NCBI RefSeq assembly: GCF_001467525.1 | Contig: NZ_LNXS01000001.1 | Span: 62,001 to 126,000 of the forward strand | Source: Legionella anisa | Lineage (GTDB): Bacteria; Pseudomonadota; Gammaproteobacteria; Legionellales; Legionellaceae | Direction: 5' to 3' | Length of the DNA stretch: 64,000 bases | Shown: positions 20,460 to 30,576 of the stretch, in pieces | How the letters are laid out: each line of letters starts with the position of its first letter | How positions within the stretch are numbered: position 1 is the stretch's first letter | Translations under genes and position numbers: made by a program | The notes under the pieces: generated by a model | What the model saw: the letters and a program-made list of their open reading frames with translations, nothing else | What the model was told of the DNA's origin: nothing | Database searches by the model: none

Positions 20460-21637
20460 GAACTACGCTTACTTTGTTGTCTTTATTCTGTTGTGCGCAA
20501 GCCAGTGCATTCACCTTACCACAAAATCCAGTCAAATCTTATGATTGTGATATTTGCAGTACTTTATCGCATGAACATCTGCAGGATGGTTGGAAAATTG
20601 GAGAATTTCCTTTAAATAAAACAGAAAGCAACATTCAAAAAAGTTACAGTTACAATCAACAAGTGACTGCTGCTCAATTACAACAAGGCATTAACTTAGC
20701 GATTCATGCACCAGAAGCAGTACTACGCATTATCCCTTTGCAAAAAAATAAATCCATTCCTGCATTGGAGTTAAAAAGTGCTAAATCCAGCAAATTCATC
20801 AGCTTAAAAGATGCTTCATCTTTATACAGTCAGGATGAGGCAATTGATGAGTCGCTAAGAATAGGTTCGCATCAGATCATGCTGCAAATCAAACCTGAAT
20901 TAGGCGCGAGTCATTTCATGCTCAAAAGCAAATCTATAGACTCCTCAAATGCCGATTCCTATCTAATTCATGTGTTTGAAAAATACTCTTTAATTTATTT
21001 ACAAATTGAACCTTCGGCATTGCAATATCAATACGGTGATCAATTTAATGCCCTTATTACCCTAAAAGATAATATAACCTCTTATCCGGCAGATGATGTT
21101 AATGCCACATTGGTAGGCCCTGATAATCAAACAATTCCTCTCAAAATAAAAGAAATAAAACACAACCAATTCCAAGCCAGTACACTTTTATCTTCTGATG
21201 ACAATACTCATGGAGGCAACTGGTATATCGAGGTCGATGTGTTATGCGCACTGGGTGAAAATAGTCCCTTACATCGTAGTGGACGAGCTGCATTCTCTTA
21301 TTCAATACCTTCCGCAAGCTTAATGAGCATCAAAAAGATCTCCTCTAATCCTCTAACATTTGCCGCCACTGTAGAAGTTGCTACTGCAAGTCGGTATGCA
21401 TTACAAAGTGTTTTATACACAAAAAATTCCCAAGGCACGGATGTTCCCATCGAAACAACTCAAACTGCACAATGGCTCGAGCCCGGAAAACAAATAATTA
21501 AATTTAGCTTTGACAATTCAGCTCGTTTGGCAGAGGATCAGCTTTCCGTGGGTTATTTGCACCTTACTGATTACGGGCAATTAAAAACAATATATCAATA
21601 TGATCCACCGATTAAACTCAGTCAACTTTTGGACTAA
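20456..21637 (+). CDS. Exported protein, probably DUF4785 family
   Basis: A 393-residue secreted protein of unknown function. Residues 1-18 form a signal peptide, followed by a Cys pair motif YDCDICSTLSHEH. The remainder looks like beta-sandwich domains, with an Ig-like section (residues 180-290) such as YQYGDQFNALITLKD. I associate this pattern with the DUF4785 family known from Legionella, on recognition only. It is coupled to the hydrolase upstream by a four-base overlap, so the pair could act together outside the cytoplasm, perhaps as enzyme and partner. rmuC begins three bases later. Confidence 0.65.
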   Translation: MRTTLTLLSLFCCAQASAFTLPQNPVKSYDCDICSTLSHEHLQDGWKIGEFPLNKTESNIQKSYSYNQQVTAAQLQQGINLAIHAPEAVLRIIPLQKNKSIPALELKSAKSSKFISLKDASSLYSQDEAIDESLRIGSHQIMLQIKPELGASHFMLKSKSIDSSNADSYLIHVFEKYSLIYLQIEPSALQYQYGDQFNALITLKDNITSYPADDVNATLVGPDNQTIPLKIKEIKHNQFQASTLLSSDDNTHGGNWYIEVDVLCALGENSPLHRSGRAAFSYSIPSASLMSIKKISSNPLTFAATVEVATASRYALQSVLYTKNSQGTDVPIETTQTAQWLEPGKQIIKFSFDNSARLAEDQLSVGYLHLTDYGQLKTIYQYDPPIKLSQLLD

Positions 21638-21640
21638 TGA

Positions 21641-22864
21641 ATGCAATTTTTATCTTCAATCACGCTACTTGAGGGCATAGCATATGCTTTAGCCCTCCAA
21701 TTTATATTCCTCATTTGGCTTTTGATAAAACAAAGCCAGCAAAAAAAATTGAGCAGGCAGTTCAATGAAAAAATTCTGGAGACCTTTACTGCGCAATTGC
21801 ATCAAGTGCGTCTGGATGTAAGTGAGAAAATTGCCCAAGGACAATTGATGACGCACCAATTAATTCATGACACCGTCCAAAAGCAAATGACTGATGTTAG
21901 GGAGCAAATGAGTCATAGTTTCAAGCAACATGCAAGTTCACTAACTTCTCATTTACAGTTGCTCACTGAAGAAATTCGCAATCATCTCCACAGCTTAACC
22001 CAACAAGTCAATCACAAATTAACCGAAGGTTTTGAAAAAACGTCTTCAACTTTTATTGACGTGGTAAAGCGGCTAACAATCATTGATGAAGCACAAAAGA
22101 AAATTACTGAACTATCCAATCATGTTGTGAGCTTGCAAGATGTATTAGTTGATAAAAAAGCGCGTGGCGCTTTTGGTGAAGTACAATTGGCGACACTCAT
22201 CAGCAATATGATTCCACCCAATCATTTTGCAATGCAATATACACTAAGTAATCAAAAACGCGCTGACTGTATTTTATTCTTGCCTGAGCCAACGGGTAAT
22301 GTAGTTATTGATGCCAAGTTCCCTCTTGAAACCTATCAGAGGCTTATCAGCACTGATGCCGCTTCGGTTGAGAAAAAATCCTTACAACAACAATTTCGTC
22401 AAGACATTCAAAAACATATTAAAGACATTGCAGAAAAATACATCATACCCAATGAAACCACTGATGGTGCTATGATGTTCATTCCTGCGGAATCCATCTT
22501 TGCAGAAATTCATGCGAATTATCCGGATTTAATTTCGCTGTCTCAAAGATTAAAAGTATGGCTTGTTTCCCCAAGTACTTTAATGGCTGTACTTACTACT
22601 GCTAAAGCGGTACTTAAAGATGATGCTACTCGCAAACAAGTTCACATTATTCAAAAACACCTACATGCTCTGGCCGATGATTTCCAACGCTTTGAAAAAA
22701 GAATGGATAAACTATCCAAGCACATCAATTTGGCTCATCAGGATGTCAGCGAAGTGAATACATCCGCTAAAAAAATTACGTCGCGTTTTCAAAAAATTGA
22801 GTCCGTAGATATTGAATTAGATGAGCTTGAACTCATTGAAACAGATACATCAAATGAAACCTAA
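21641..22864 (+). CDS. rmuC: DNA recombination protein RmuC
   Basis: RmuC is a nuclease-like protein that limits inversion of short repeats. The 407 residues start with a membrane helix (residues 10-30), then a long coiled coil to about residue 165, then the RmuC domain with GAFGEVQLATLISNM, RADCILFLPE and VIDAKFPLETYQRL, the last resembling a PD-(D/E)XK core. It follows the DUF4785-like gene by three bases. The C-terminus is acidic. Given the number of inverted repeats in this genome, its role in repeat stability is noteworthy, though that link is only inference. Confidence 0.93.
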   Translation: MQFLSSITLLEGIAYALALQFIFLIWLLIKQSQQKKLSRQFNEKILETFTAQLHQVRLDVSEKIAQGQLMTHQLIHDTVQKQMTDVREQMSHSFKQHASSLTSHLQLLTEEIRNHLHSLTQQVNHKLTEGFEKTSSTFIDVVKRLTIIDEAQKKITELSNHVVSLQDVLVDKKARGAFGEVQLATLISNMIPPNHFAMQYTLSNQKRADCILFLPEPTGNVVIDAKFPLETYQRLISTDAASVEKKSLQQQFRQDIQKHIKDIAEKYIIPNETTDGAMMFIPAESIFAEIHANYPDLISLSQRLKVWLVSPSTLMAVLTTAKAVLKDDATRKQVHIIQKHLHALADDFQRFEKRMDKLSKHINLAHQDVSEVNTSAKKITSRFQKIESVDIELDELELIETDTSNET

Positions 22865-22867
22865 GTT

Positions 22868-22958
22868 GTAGCCTGGGTGCAGCGCAGCGTAACCCGGGGA
22901 TGAAACAATTTTATTCATGTCTAGAAACCCGGGTTACGCTGCGCTGCACCCAGGCTAC
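22868..22958. repeat. GTAGCC palindromic repeat, copy D
   Basis: Inverted arms GTAGCCTGGGTGCAGCGCAG and complement, with a 20-base centre, begin three bases after the rmuC stop. The stem may end the rmuC transcript; the pentapeptide gene starts 34 bases later. Confidence 0.85.
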
Positions 22959-22992
22959 AAAGTGATTCAAATTAGAGAAAAAGTAAAAGTAT

Positions 22993-23592
22993 ATGACACT
23001 TCCATTTAATAAAAATACTTATATTAATCAAAAATTCACGCAATTAACCATTGAAAAAACACGAATTGAGCAGATTAATTTTGAAAGTTGCAAGTTCAAA
23101 CAATGCAAATTTATTGACGTTATTTTCAGAAATACACAATTCACTGATTGCGATTTTGAAGACTGCGATCTTGCTCTGGCAAAATTTCCTGGGTGTAAAT
23201 TTTCAGAAGTCTCATTTAAAAATTCAAAAATTATAGGAGTAAATTGGACCGAATTAAGTTGGCCCTTGGTCAAGCTTACAAGCCCCCTCTATTTTTACAG
23301 CAGCAACTTAAGCCACTCCAGTTTTTATGGACTGGAGCTTTCAGGTTTGATCATTGAGGAATGTAAAGCTCATGATATTGATTTCAGAGAAGCGAATTTA
23401 AGTCATGCAAGTTTTGTAGGCTCCGATCTGTTGAACAGCCTATTTCTCCATACGAATTTAAACGCTGCAGATTTTACAAACGCCATTAACTATACACTTG
23501 ATCCGAATGAAAATAGAATCAAGCACGCACGTTTTTCCTTCCCGGATGTCATGGCTTTATTAGATCATTTCGATATTAAAATTAACGAATAA
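22993..23592 (+). CDS. Pentapeptide-repeat protein
   Basis: A 199-residue protein built of pentapeptide repeats (pattern A(D/N)LXX with central Phe or Leu), for example FESCKFKQCKFIDVIFRNTQ and the later DFREANLSHASFVGSDLLNS. Such proteins form a right-handed quadrilateral beta-helix; some (Qnr, MfpA) mimic DNA and protect gyrase, others have unknown roles. There is no signal peptide or membrane helix. No strong ribosome site precedes the ATG. It lies between rmuC and mfd. A gyrase-protecting role is possible but unsupported by specific residues. Confidence 0.85.
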   Translation: MTLPFNKNTYINQKFTQLTIEKTRIEQINFESCKFKQCKFIDVIFRNTQFTDCDFEDCDLALAKFPGCKFSEVSFKNSKIIGVNWTELSWPLVKLTSPLYFYSSNLSHSSFYGLELSGLIIEECKAHDIDFREANLSHASFVGSDLLNSLFLHTNLNAADFTNAINYTLDPNENRIKHARFSFPDVMALLDHFDIKINE

Positions 23593-23690
23593 GTAGCAAT
23601 TTTTAATTATATGGCTTTTTAATAAAACTTATTATCCGTTTAAATGCAAATAATCTGCAATTTTAAGATGAACCAAGACCATACATAAGG

Positions 23691-23696
23691 TATAAT
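23691..23696 (+). promoter_or_regulatory. Possible -10 box for mfd
   Basis: A consensus TATAAT lies 30 bases before the mfd ATG. No convincing -35 hexamer is found 16-18 bases upstream, so this is only a candidate. Confidence 0.35.
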
Positions 23697-23726
23697 CGCT
23701 AATTTTTAAATCCGCTTGCCTAAGCT

Positions 23727-26700
23727 ATGTCCATTAAAACCTTACTCTATAAGCCAACACACGCGAAACAAATATGGGGACAACTTCACGGAAGCAGTTT
23801 AGCCCTTGCCCTGGCTGAGTATTGTCAGCAAACACCCGGCATCAAGCTATTGATTACCCAAGACAATCTTAGCGCGAATCAATTACAAGCAGAATTGAAC
23901 TTCTTTCTCAATCCCGACTCTCCACAAGAGTTATTGTTTTTTCCTGATTGGGAAACGCTCCCTTATGACCAATTCTCACCACATCAAGACATTATTTCCG
24001 AGCGATTATATACATTAAGTCGAATCCAACACCTCACTGATACGATTGTCATTGCTGCAGCAAGCACTTTAATGCATAGACTGTGTCCACCTGAATTTTT
24101 AAATCAATATGCTTTGATGCTTAAAGAAGGACAAAAGTTGGACTTAACTGCTTTTCGTAACCAACTGCAACAATCCGGATATCATTGTGTTAATAAAGTA
24201 CTTGAACATGGGGAGTTTGCTTTACGCGGTTCAATTATTGATGTCTATCCTATGGGTTCGGGTTTGCCATTTCGCATTGAACTTTTTGATGATGAAATTG
24301 AAAGCTTGAGAGAGTTTGATACCGAAACCCAGCGTACAATAGAAAAAATTAAAGAAATCAATGTATTACCTGCCCGAGAATTTCCTTTAAATGAACAAAG
24401 TCAACTTCTATTTCGACGTACATTTAGAGAGCAATTTCCCGGAAACCCAAGTCAATGCCCTATTTATGAAGCGATCAGCGAGGGTCAATTCCCTTCAGGA
24501 ATTGAATATTATCTGCCCTTATTTTTTGAAAAAACAGTTACTTTTTTTGATTATTTACCCGAAAATGCCAAAATTTGCTTAGTTGAAAACATTCAAAATA
24601 ATGCAGAACAATTCTGGCAAGAGTTAAACGAACGCTTTGAGCAAAGACGATACGATATCAGTAGACCTATTTTATCACCCCCAGCATGTTTTATTAATCC
24701 AACTGAATTATTAACCAAGGCGAATACTTATGAACAACTTCGCTTATTCCAAAATCCTTCAGATAGAAAAGGTGCTGTGATTAATTTTGACATCGTACCA
24801 GGCCCACAACTACCTATAGATAGAAAAACACAGGAACCTTTAAGCCAACTTCGTAACTATTGTGCAGATTCCTCACGCCGTTATTTAATTGTGGTCGAAA
24901 GTGCCGGGCGTCGTGAAGTGTTACTTGATCTGCTTAAACCAAGTGGCATTTCCCCCAAAGTACACGCCTCATGGCACGACTTTGTCAATGATACTGCTCC
25001 GATCAACATCAGCACTGGGGATCTTATTTATGGATGTGAATTAAAACAAAGTCATATCGTAATCATCGTTGAATCTCAATTATTTGGGGAGCAAAGCACA
25101 CCTCAAAGGCGAGGAGTACAAAAAACAGTTGACCCTGATTTAATTATCCGTGATATGGCTGAACTACGCGTTGGCGCACCTGTAGTTCATTTGCAGTTTG
25201 GTGTAGGACGTTATCAGGGATTACAACATATAGAATCTAACGGGTTTGCTAGTGAGTTTTTAGTTCTTACCTATGCAGGCGAGGATAAAATTTATGTCCC
25301 TGTCACCTCACTCCACTTAATTAGTCGATACACTGGAGTTGATAGTGAACATGCTCCTTTGCATAAGCTGGGGTCTGATCAATGGCAAAAAGAAAAGAAA
25401 AAAGCTGCCGAAAAAATTCATGATGTAGCAATTGAACTGCTGGATCTTTATGCGAAAAGAGAAGCGCAGCCTGGATACCAATATAAGGTAGAGCATAATG
25501 AGTATATTAAATTTGCCAGTGCTTTTCCTTTTACAGAAACCCCTGATCAATTACAAGCAATTGAACAAATAATAATAGACATGGAATCTCCAAGACCTAT
25601 GGATCGTTTAATTTGCGGGGATGTGGGATTTGGTAAAACTGAAGTAGCCATGCGTGCCGCTTTTGTCGCAGTGCAAAGCAACAAGCAAGTCTGTATCCTG
25701 GTACCAACTACCCTTCTCGCTGGACAACATTTTGAATCATTCCGAGACCGATTTGCCGATTTTCCTATCAACATTGAATTGCTTTCACGTTTTCGTTCAG
25801 GCAAAGAAACTGAAACGGTACTCACTGCTTTGAAGTCAGGAACTGTTGATATCGTCATAGGAACACATAAATTATTCCAAAGCAATATTGCCTTTAAAAA
25901 TTTAGGACTTCTCATTATTGATGAAGAACATCGCTTTGGAGTCAAACAAAAAGAACACATTAAAGCGCTGCGAACTCATGTTGATATTTTATCTATGACA
26001 GCTACTCCAATTCCTAGAACACTAAATATGGCTATGGCAGGAATAAGGGATATTTCTCTAATGACTACCCCCCCAGCCAAACGTCTCGCGATTAAAACAT
26101 TCTGGCAAGAGAAAAAAGACGCCACAGTCCGTGAAGCCATACTGAGGGAAATCCTTAGAGGGGGGCAAGTTTTTTTCTTGCATAATAATGTAGAAACAAT
26201 TGAACGTGTGTGCCAAGATTTGCAAGCGCTAGTTCCTGAGGCGAAAATCCGCAGTGCACACGGACAAATGCGTGAGCGCGAGTTGGAGCGGGTAATGTCT
26301 GATTTTTACCACCACCGTTTCAATGTGCTCGTCTGTACCACGATCATCGAAACCGGTATTGATATTCCCACAGCCAATACAATTATTATTGATCGTGCAG
26401 ATAAGTTTGGTTTAGCGCAACTGCACCAGTTACGTGGGCGAGTGGGTCGCTCGCATCATCAAGCATATGCTTATTTGCTTACCCCAAATGAAAAAATATT
26501 AACTGCGGATGCCGTCAAGCGGCTGGAGGCAATTGTATCATTGGAGGATCTCGGTGCAGGATTCACTCTAGCAACACACGATCTGGAAATTCGCGGAGCA
26601 GGTGAGCTTTTAGGTGCAGAACAAAGTGGAAACATGCAGGCAATTGGATTCAATTTATTTATGGAACTGCTTGATAAAGCAGTGCATGACTTAAAAGCAG

Positions 26701-27182
26701 GAAAAACACCAGAGTTATCTGCTCCTATGCACCAAGGACCTGAGATTGATTTACGAATCAGTGCCATTATTCCTGAAGAATATATTCCTGATATTCACAA
26801 TCGACTTATAATGTACAAGCGAATTGCGAATGCACAAAGTAAAGAACAATTACATGATTTACAAGTTGAGTTAATTGACCGATTTGGTTTGTTGCCGCAA
26901 CAAGTGAAACATTTATTATTGATTACTGAATTAAAATTAAAAGCAGAAAAAATGGGCATTCAAAAAATCAGTGCCGGTGCGCAACAAGGCAAACTGGAGT
27001 TCAGTGAAAATCCTTCTATTGATCCAGGAGTGTTGATTCATTTAATTCAAGTACATGCCAAAAGGTATCAAATGGATGGCCCCCAACGCTTACGTTTTAC
27101 CCTAGAGAATACTGCCTCAGAAGAGCGTATTTTTGAAATCAGCTCGTTGCTTAATCAATTAAATGGCGAGAAAAAAACGTAA
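23727..27182 (+). CDS. mfd: Transcription-repair coupling factor
   Basis: Mfd removes stalled RNA polymerase and recruits UvrA to lesions. The 1151 residues match the family length. The N-terminal UvrB-like module is followed by the RNA polymerase-interacting domain (near 480-545; ELRVGAPVVHLQFGVGRYQG), the helicase/translocase with Walker A GDVGFGKTE, DEEH box IIDEEHRFGVKQ and motif III MTATPIPRTL, then QLRGRVGRS of motif VI and the C-terminal UvrA-masking domain. It appears to be a single gene downstream of the pentapeptide-repeat gene. Confidence 0.97.
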   Translation: MSIKTLLYKPTHAKQIWGQLHGSSLALALAEYCQQTPGIKLLITQDNLSANQLQAELNFFLNPDSPQELLFFPDWETLPYDQFSPHQDIISERLYTLSRIQHLTDTIVIAAASTLMHRLCPPEFLNQYALMLKEGQKLDLTAFRNQLQQSGYHCVNKVLEHGEFALRGSIIDVYPMGSGLPFRIELFDDEIESLREFDTETQRTIEKIKEINVLPAREFPLNEQSQLLFRRTFREQFPGNPSQCPIYEAISEGQFPSGIEYYLPLFFEKTVTFFDYLPENAKICLVENIQNNAEQFWQELNERFEQRRYDISRPILSPPACFINPTELLTKANTYEQLRLFQNPSDRKGAVINFDIVPGPQLPIDRKTQEPLSQLRNYCADSSRRYLIVVESAGRREVLLDLLKPSGISPKVHASWHDFVNDTAPINISTGDLIYGCELKQSHIVIIVESQLFGEQSTPQRRGVQKTVDPDLIIRDMAELRVGAPVVHLQFGVGRYQGLQHIESNGFASEFLVLTYAGEDKIYVPVTSLHLISRYTGVDSEHAPLHKLGSDQWQKEKKKAAEKIHDVAIELLDLYAKREAQPGYQYKVEHNEYIKFASAFPFTETPDQLQAIEQIIIDMESPRPMDRLICGDVGFGKTEVAMRAAFVAVQSNKQVCILVPTTLLAGQHFESFRDRFADFPINIELLSRFRSGKETETVLTALKSGTVDIVIGTHKLFQSNIAFKNLGLLIIDEEHRFGVKQKEHIKALRTHVDILSMTATPIPRTLNMAMAGIRDISLMTTPPAKRLAIKTFWQEKKDATVREAILREILRGGQVFFLHNNVETIERVCQDLQALVPEAKIRSAHGQMRERELERVMSDFYHHRFNVLVCTTIIETGIDIPTANTIIIDRADKFGLAQLHQLRGRVGRSHHQAYAYLLTPNEKILTADAVKRLEAIVSLEDLGAGFTLATHDLEIRGAGELLGAEQSGNMQAIGFNLFMELLDKAVHDLKAGKTPELSAPMHQGPEIDLRISAIIPEEYIPDIHNRLIMYKRIANAQSKEQLHDLQVELIDRFGLLPQQVKHLLLITELKLKAEKMGIQKISAGAQQGKLEFSENPSIDPGVLIHLIQVHAKRYQMDGPQRLRFTLENTASEERIFEISSLLNQLNGEKKT

Positions 27183-27433
27183 TATAAATCAAGACAAAAG
27201 TACCCCAGGATTTATATCGCATGATTATCCGAATTTCTTAGAGAAGTTTGCTATTTAACGTTCATAGTAGTAGCATGCTTCTGCAATAAACAACAATGAA
27301 ATGTAGTGTTATTACCATTAATTTAGTGCCACGGATTAGGTATCCCCTGTATTGTTTTAGATTTCCTTATTCCAGTGTTTACTGACTTAAAAATTAGCTC
27401 AAAAAAATAATATTCTAAGGAGACTCAGAGAGT

Positions 27434-28237
27434 ATGAAATTAAAGGCATTTGCTATAGCAGCTTTTTGTGTTGGATTTAATAGTTTAGCCATTGCTGGTG
27501 TGATGGGGAGTGTTGCTCCTTCTGCACCAAGATTTTATATCGGTGCTGAAGGCGGAGCTTCTATTTCTTTAAACACGCATTTTGCACCCGATCTGGGTGG
27601 TCACGAGCCTCTTCATATCATTGCACCAAGCAACTCCGATTGGAATAGCGACTTCGGGATTGGCGGTTTTGGAGGTGCATTCATTGGCTATCAATATAAT
27701 CCCAACATAGCAATCCAGTTTACTTGGGATTACCGAAGCGGCTATGATTATTTTCTTCATGCGAGCTATGCGGTTATTCCTACTGATCCCAATTTCTTCC
27801 TGGAAGATCATTATGAGGCGGATGACATTGACGTCCAAACGTTCCTGTTTGATCTGATTTTGAAGCCCACGGTAAATTGGGGTGGCTTTGTACCTTATGT
27901 TAAAGGCGGGATTGGTTTTGCTTATAATCAAATGGGTAATCTAAGAAACGTACAGCATACGTTCAGCGATAATCCAATAACTTATGATATTCGTATTCAT
28001 GGTGATTCAGCGACTAGCTTTGCTTGGGATGCTGGTGTCGGCGCTGATTACTTTTTTAACGATAAAGTCAGCATTGGGCTTGGCTATCGTTTTGTTGATG
28101 CAGGTACGTTGCGCACTGAAAATTCTTTCTTCGATGTCGTTAGTGGTGATGTAGGCATAATCACACCTTTCGAAACGAAGCATCTTTTCTTAAACGAATT
28201 CGTTGCTTCGGTTGCTTACCATTTTGATTTTGCATAA
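27434..28237 (+). CDS. Outer-membrane beta-barrel protein
   Basis: A 267-residue exported protein with signal peptide (residues 1-21) and an eight-stranded OmpA-like/opacity-type barrel. Alternating aromatic strands are visible (FYIGAEGGASIS, GAFIGYQYNPNIAIQFTWDY, GFVPYVKGGIGFAYNQ, KVSIGLGYRFVDAG), and it ends in the barrel-assembly signature YHFDFA with a terminal aromatic two residues in. AAGGAGA sits about 12 bases before the ATG. The transcript stands alone. Many Legionella genomes carry several such proteins; the specific role is unknown. Confidence 0.85.
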   Translation: MKLKAFAIAAFCVGFNSLAIAGVMGSVAPSAPRFYIGAEGGASISLNTHFAPDLGGHEPLHIIAPSNSDWNSDFGIGGFGGAFIGYQYNPNIAIQFTWDYRSGYDYFLHASYAVIPTDPNFFLEDHYEADDIDVQTFLFDLILKPTVNWGGFVPYVKGGIGFAYNQMGNLRNVQHTFSDNPITYDIRIHGDSATSFAWDAGVGADYFFNDKVSIGLGYRFVDAGTLRTENSFFDVVSGDVGIITPFETKHLFLNEFVASVAYHFDFA

Positions 28238-28269
28238 ATCATAGAGCGTTCCCCACTAAACTTTAGACA

Positions 28270-28332
28270 GGTGCAAGTGAATGAGGGCGACAGAGTGTAT
28301 AATACATGACCGAAGCCGAGTGAGCTTGCACC
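28270..28332. repeat. Short inverted repeat after the barrel gene
   Basis: GGTGCAAG (28270-28277) and CTTGCACC (28325-28332) are perfect arms separated by 47 bases and followed by GCTAAAAAATTTT. The structure lies 33 bases after the barrel stop codon. It may be a weak terminator or a remnant of another palindromic element. Confidence 0.4.
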
Positions 28333-28435
28333 GCTAAAAAATTTTCGTTGACAGTCTATTTTTATTCATTAACAATCTAATTCGCTTATATAATTAAATT
28401 TTTTTATTTCAATTAATATAGAAGGACCTATTATA

Positions 28436-28873
28436 ATGAAAAATATTTTTTTAAGCTCATTATTGATGCTTTCCGGCTCCATTGCACTACCTGAAATGGC
28501 AATGGCAGACCCTATTGGATATGAAGTCAATGTTTTTTGTCCTATGACTCAAGGCGGTCCAAATGCTGTAACTAATTTTGGAAGCTATATTGGTGGTTAT
28601 GGTATGGAAAATATATTGTCTCAAACACTCCAAGTATATTTTCGTTCGACTGGATCCGTACAAGATGTTCCTGCTAACTTAATCAACTATTTTAATGATT
28701 CCGTTACGTATAACAGTGCAACTGGAAACATAATTTGTAGTTACCAGAGCAATAATCCAGCGGATCCAAGATTTACTGTAACTTATACTATTACCAATGG
28801 TTTAGGAGGTACTTTACTAGGTCAATCCAACAATTCCATTACCGTTAGAATTCCTGTTGGTTTGAAGGGTTAA
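28436..28873 (+). CDS. Small exported protein of unknown function
   Basis: A 145-residue protein that I cannot assign. It has a clear signal peptide (hydrophobic residues 6-20, cleavage near Ala24), and the mature part is rich in Asn, Gly, Thr and Ser with two cysteines (CPMTQGG and IICSYQ) that could form a disulfide. The pattern suggests a small beta-sheet protein secreted to the periplasm or beyond. AAGGACC stands nine bases before the ATG. It is flanked by palindrome-type repeats. Confidence 0.7.
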   Translation: MKNIFLSSLLMLSGSIALPEMAMADPIGYEVNVFCPMTQGGPNAVTNFGSYIGGYGMENILSQTLQVYFRSTGSVQDVPANLINYFNDSVTYNSATGNIICSYQSNNPADPRFTVTYTITNGLGGTLLGQSNNSITVRIPVGLKG

Positions 28874-28912
28874 AGGCAGTAACGCGAAACATTGAGTAAA
28901 AACATCAAAACT

Positions 28913-28947
28913 GTAGCCTGAGTAAAGCAAAGAAAAACTCAGGCTAC
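28913..28947 (+). terminator. Short GTAGCC hairpin (copy E), probable terminator
   Basis: GTAGCCTGAGT and ACTCAGGCTAC form an 11-bp perfect stem with a 13-base loop, followed by ATTTCTTTT. It is a short version of the GTAGCC repeat and has the shape of an intrinsic terminator for the small exported gene; tldD approaches from the other side. Confidence 0.65.
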
Positions 28948-29067
28948 ATTTCTTTTAACCTTCTGTCCTGTAATGGTTCAGGGTGTATGGGCTTATCTGT
29001 ACACGAACAGACAGATTTTCTCTCAAGATGGACCAAATATGGCTGATCCTTCAACGGGGCTGAACAC

Positions 29068-30510
29068 TTACCCTGTCCCACCTACGGTTAAAGCATCTAT
29101 TTTTAAAGTAGGCTGTCCCACTCCCACCGGAACTGATTGCCCCTCTTTTCCACAAACACCAATTCCTCGATCCAATCCCAGATCATTTCCAATCATACTG
29201 ATTTTTTTCATTACATCAGGCCCATTACCAATGAGTGTTGCTCCTTTGACTGGCGCAGTAATTTTTCCATTTTCAATCAGATAAGCTTCGCTGGCTGAGA
29301 ATACAAATTGACCTGAAGTGATATCTACCTGTCCACCACCAAAATTGACGGCATATAAACCGCGTTGTACGGAACGAATAATTTCTTCAGGATCATGTTG
29401 TCCAGCCAACATGTACGTATTAGTCATCCTAGGCATAGGTACATGTGCATAAGATTCACGGCGACAATTACCCGTAGATTGCATGCCCATCAATTTGGCA
29501 TTCAGTTTATCTTGCATGTAATTCACCAAAACACCGTTATCAATCAACGTAGTACATTGTGAGGGTGTCCCTTCATCATCAATTGTTAAGGAGCCGCGTC
29601 TGTCTTTCAAGGTACCATCGTCAACTACTGTAACACCGGCTGCTGCGACTTGTTGGCCAATTCGCCCAGAAAAAGCAGATAAACCCTTGCGATTAAAATC
29701 CCCTTCCAAACCATGCCCTACTGCTTCATGCAATAGAACACCTGGCCAGCCTGGTCCAAGAACAACGGGCATAGTCCCTGCTGGAGCAGGTTGTGCTTCC
29801 AAATTAATCAAAGCTTCACGTACTGCTTCACGAGCATAACTTAAGGCATTTTCTTTTTCGTAAAAATAAGAATAAGGCACCCGACCACCGCCACCAGAGC
29901 GAGCGGACTCCCTTTTTCCATTTTTATCTTCCACAATAACACTGACATTGATGCTCACTAAAGGTCTAACATCAGCAATCATCTGTCCATTCATCCCAGC
30001 TACCATTACAACTTCATAACAACCACTTAGGGACGCATTAACTTGAGTCACTCGAGGATCAATACTTCGTGCTTCTTTATCAATTGCTTCTAATAAAGCA
30101 ATTTTTTCTTGCTTACTCATCCCTTCAATAGGGTTTAAACTTTGATAACGACTTACTGCAGCACCTTGGACCTGGATGGATTGAATTGGTTTCGATCCAG
30201 TAAGTGCAATAGAACGAGCTGCGTCAGCTGCCCGTAACATTGATGGCAGTAAAATATCATCACAATAGGCAAAACCTGTTTTATCACCACTGACAGCTCG
30301 AATGCCTACGCCTCTATCTAAAGAATAGCTACCGCTTTTCACTACTGAATCTTCCAAATACCATGATTCATAACTGCAGCTTTGAAAATAAAGATCTGCA
30401 TCGTCAATATGGCGATTCATAATGGTTTTAAATAATTTTTCTATACCCGTTTCGTCCAGCGCTGCAGGAGCTAATAAAATTTTTTTTGCTGTAGTGAGAG
30501 CCTCTGTCAT
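29068..30510 (-). CDS. tldD: Metalloprotease TldD
   Basis: TldD pairs with TldE/PmbA as a zinc peptidase that trims unfolded peptides and processes modified peptides and CcdA in E. coli. The 480 residues contain the zinc motif [11 protein letters not shown] (HExxxH) near residue 263 and the C-terminal GGTG end usual for the family. AGGT lies nine bases before the ATG. The partner pmbA is not in the window. It is preceded by nit at a 66-bp gap, an order (nit-tldD) seen in other gammaproteobacteria. Confidence 0.95.
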   Translation of the reverse strand: MTEALTTAKKILLAPAALDETGIEKLFKTIMNRHIDDADLYFQSCSYESWYLEDSVVKSGSYSLDRGVGIRAVSGDKTGFAYCDDILLPSMLRAADAARSIALTGSKPIQSIQVQGAAVSRYQSLNPIEGMSKQEKIALLEAIDKEARSIDPRVTQVNASLSGCYEVVMVAGMNGQMIADVRPLVSINVSVIVEDKNGKRESARSGGGGRVPYSYFYEKENALSYAREAVREALINLEAQPAPAGTMPVVLGPGWPGVLLHEAVGHGLEGDFNRKGLSAFSGRIGQQVAAAGVTVVDDGTLKDRRGSLTIDDEGTPSQCTTLIDNGVLVNYMQDKLNAKLMGMQSTGNCRRESYAHVPMPRMTNTYMLAGQHDPEEIIRSVQRGLYAVNFGGGQVDITSGQFVFSASEAYLIENGKITAPVKGATLIGNGPDVMKKISMIGNDLGLDRGIGVCGKEGQSVPVGVGQPTLKIDALTVGGTG

Positions 30511-30576
30511 TTAATTACCTTTTAAATAAATAAAATATATTTGTTAGTTTGTTGTATCAAGAAAGTAGTATTCTAC

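Noticed and set aside
25547..25960. A minus-strand open frame of 137 codons inside mfd
   Set aside because: It lies opposite the conserved helicase motifs of mfd and has no features of a real protein.
28973..29284. A plus-strand open frame of 103 codons
   Set aside because: It overlaps the end of tldD in antisense and has no ribosome site or recognisable product.
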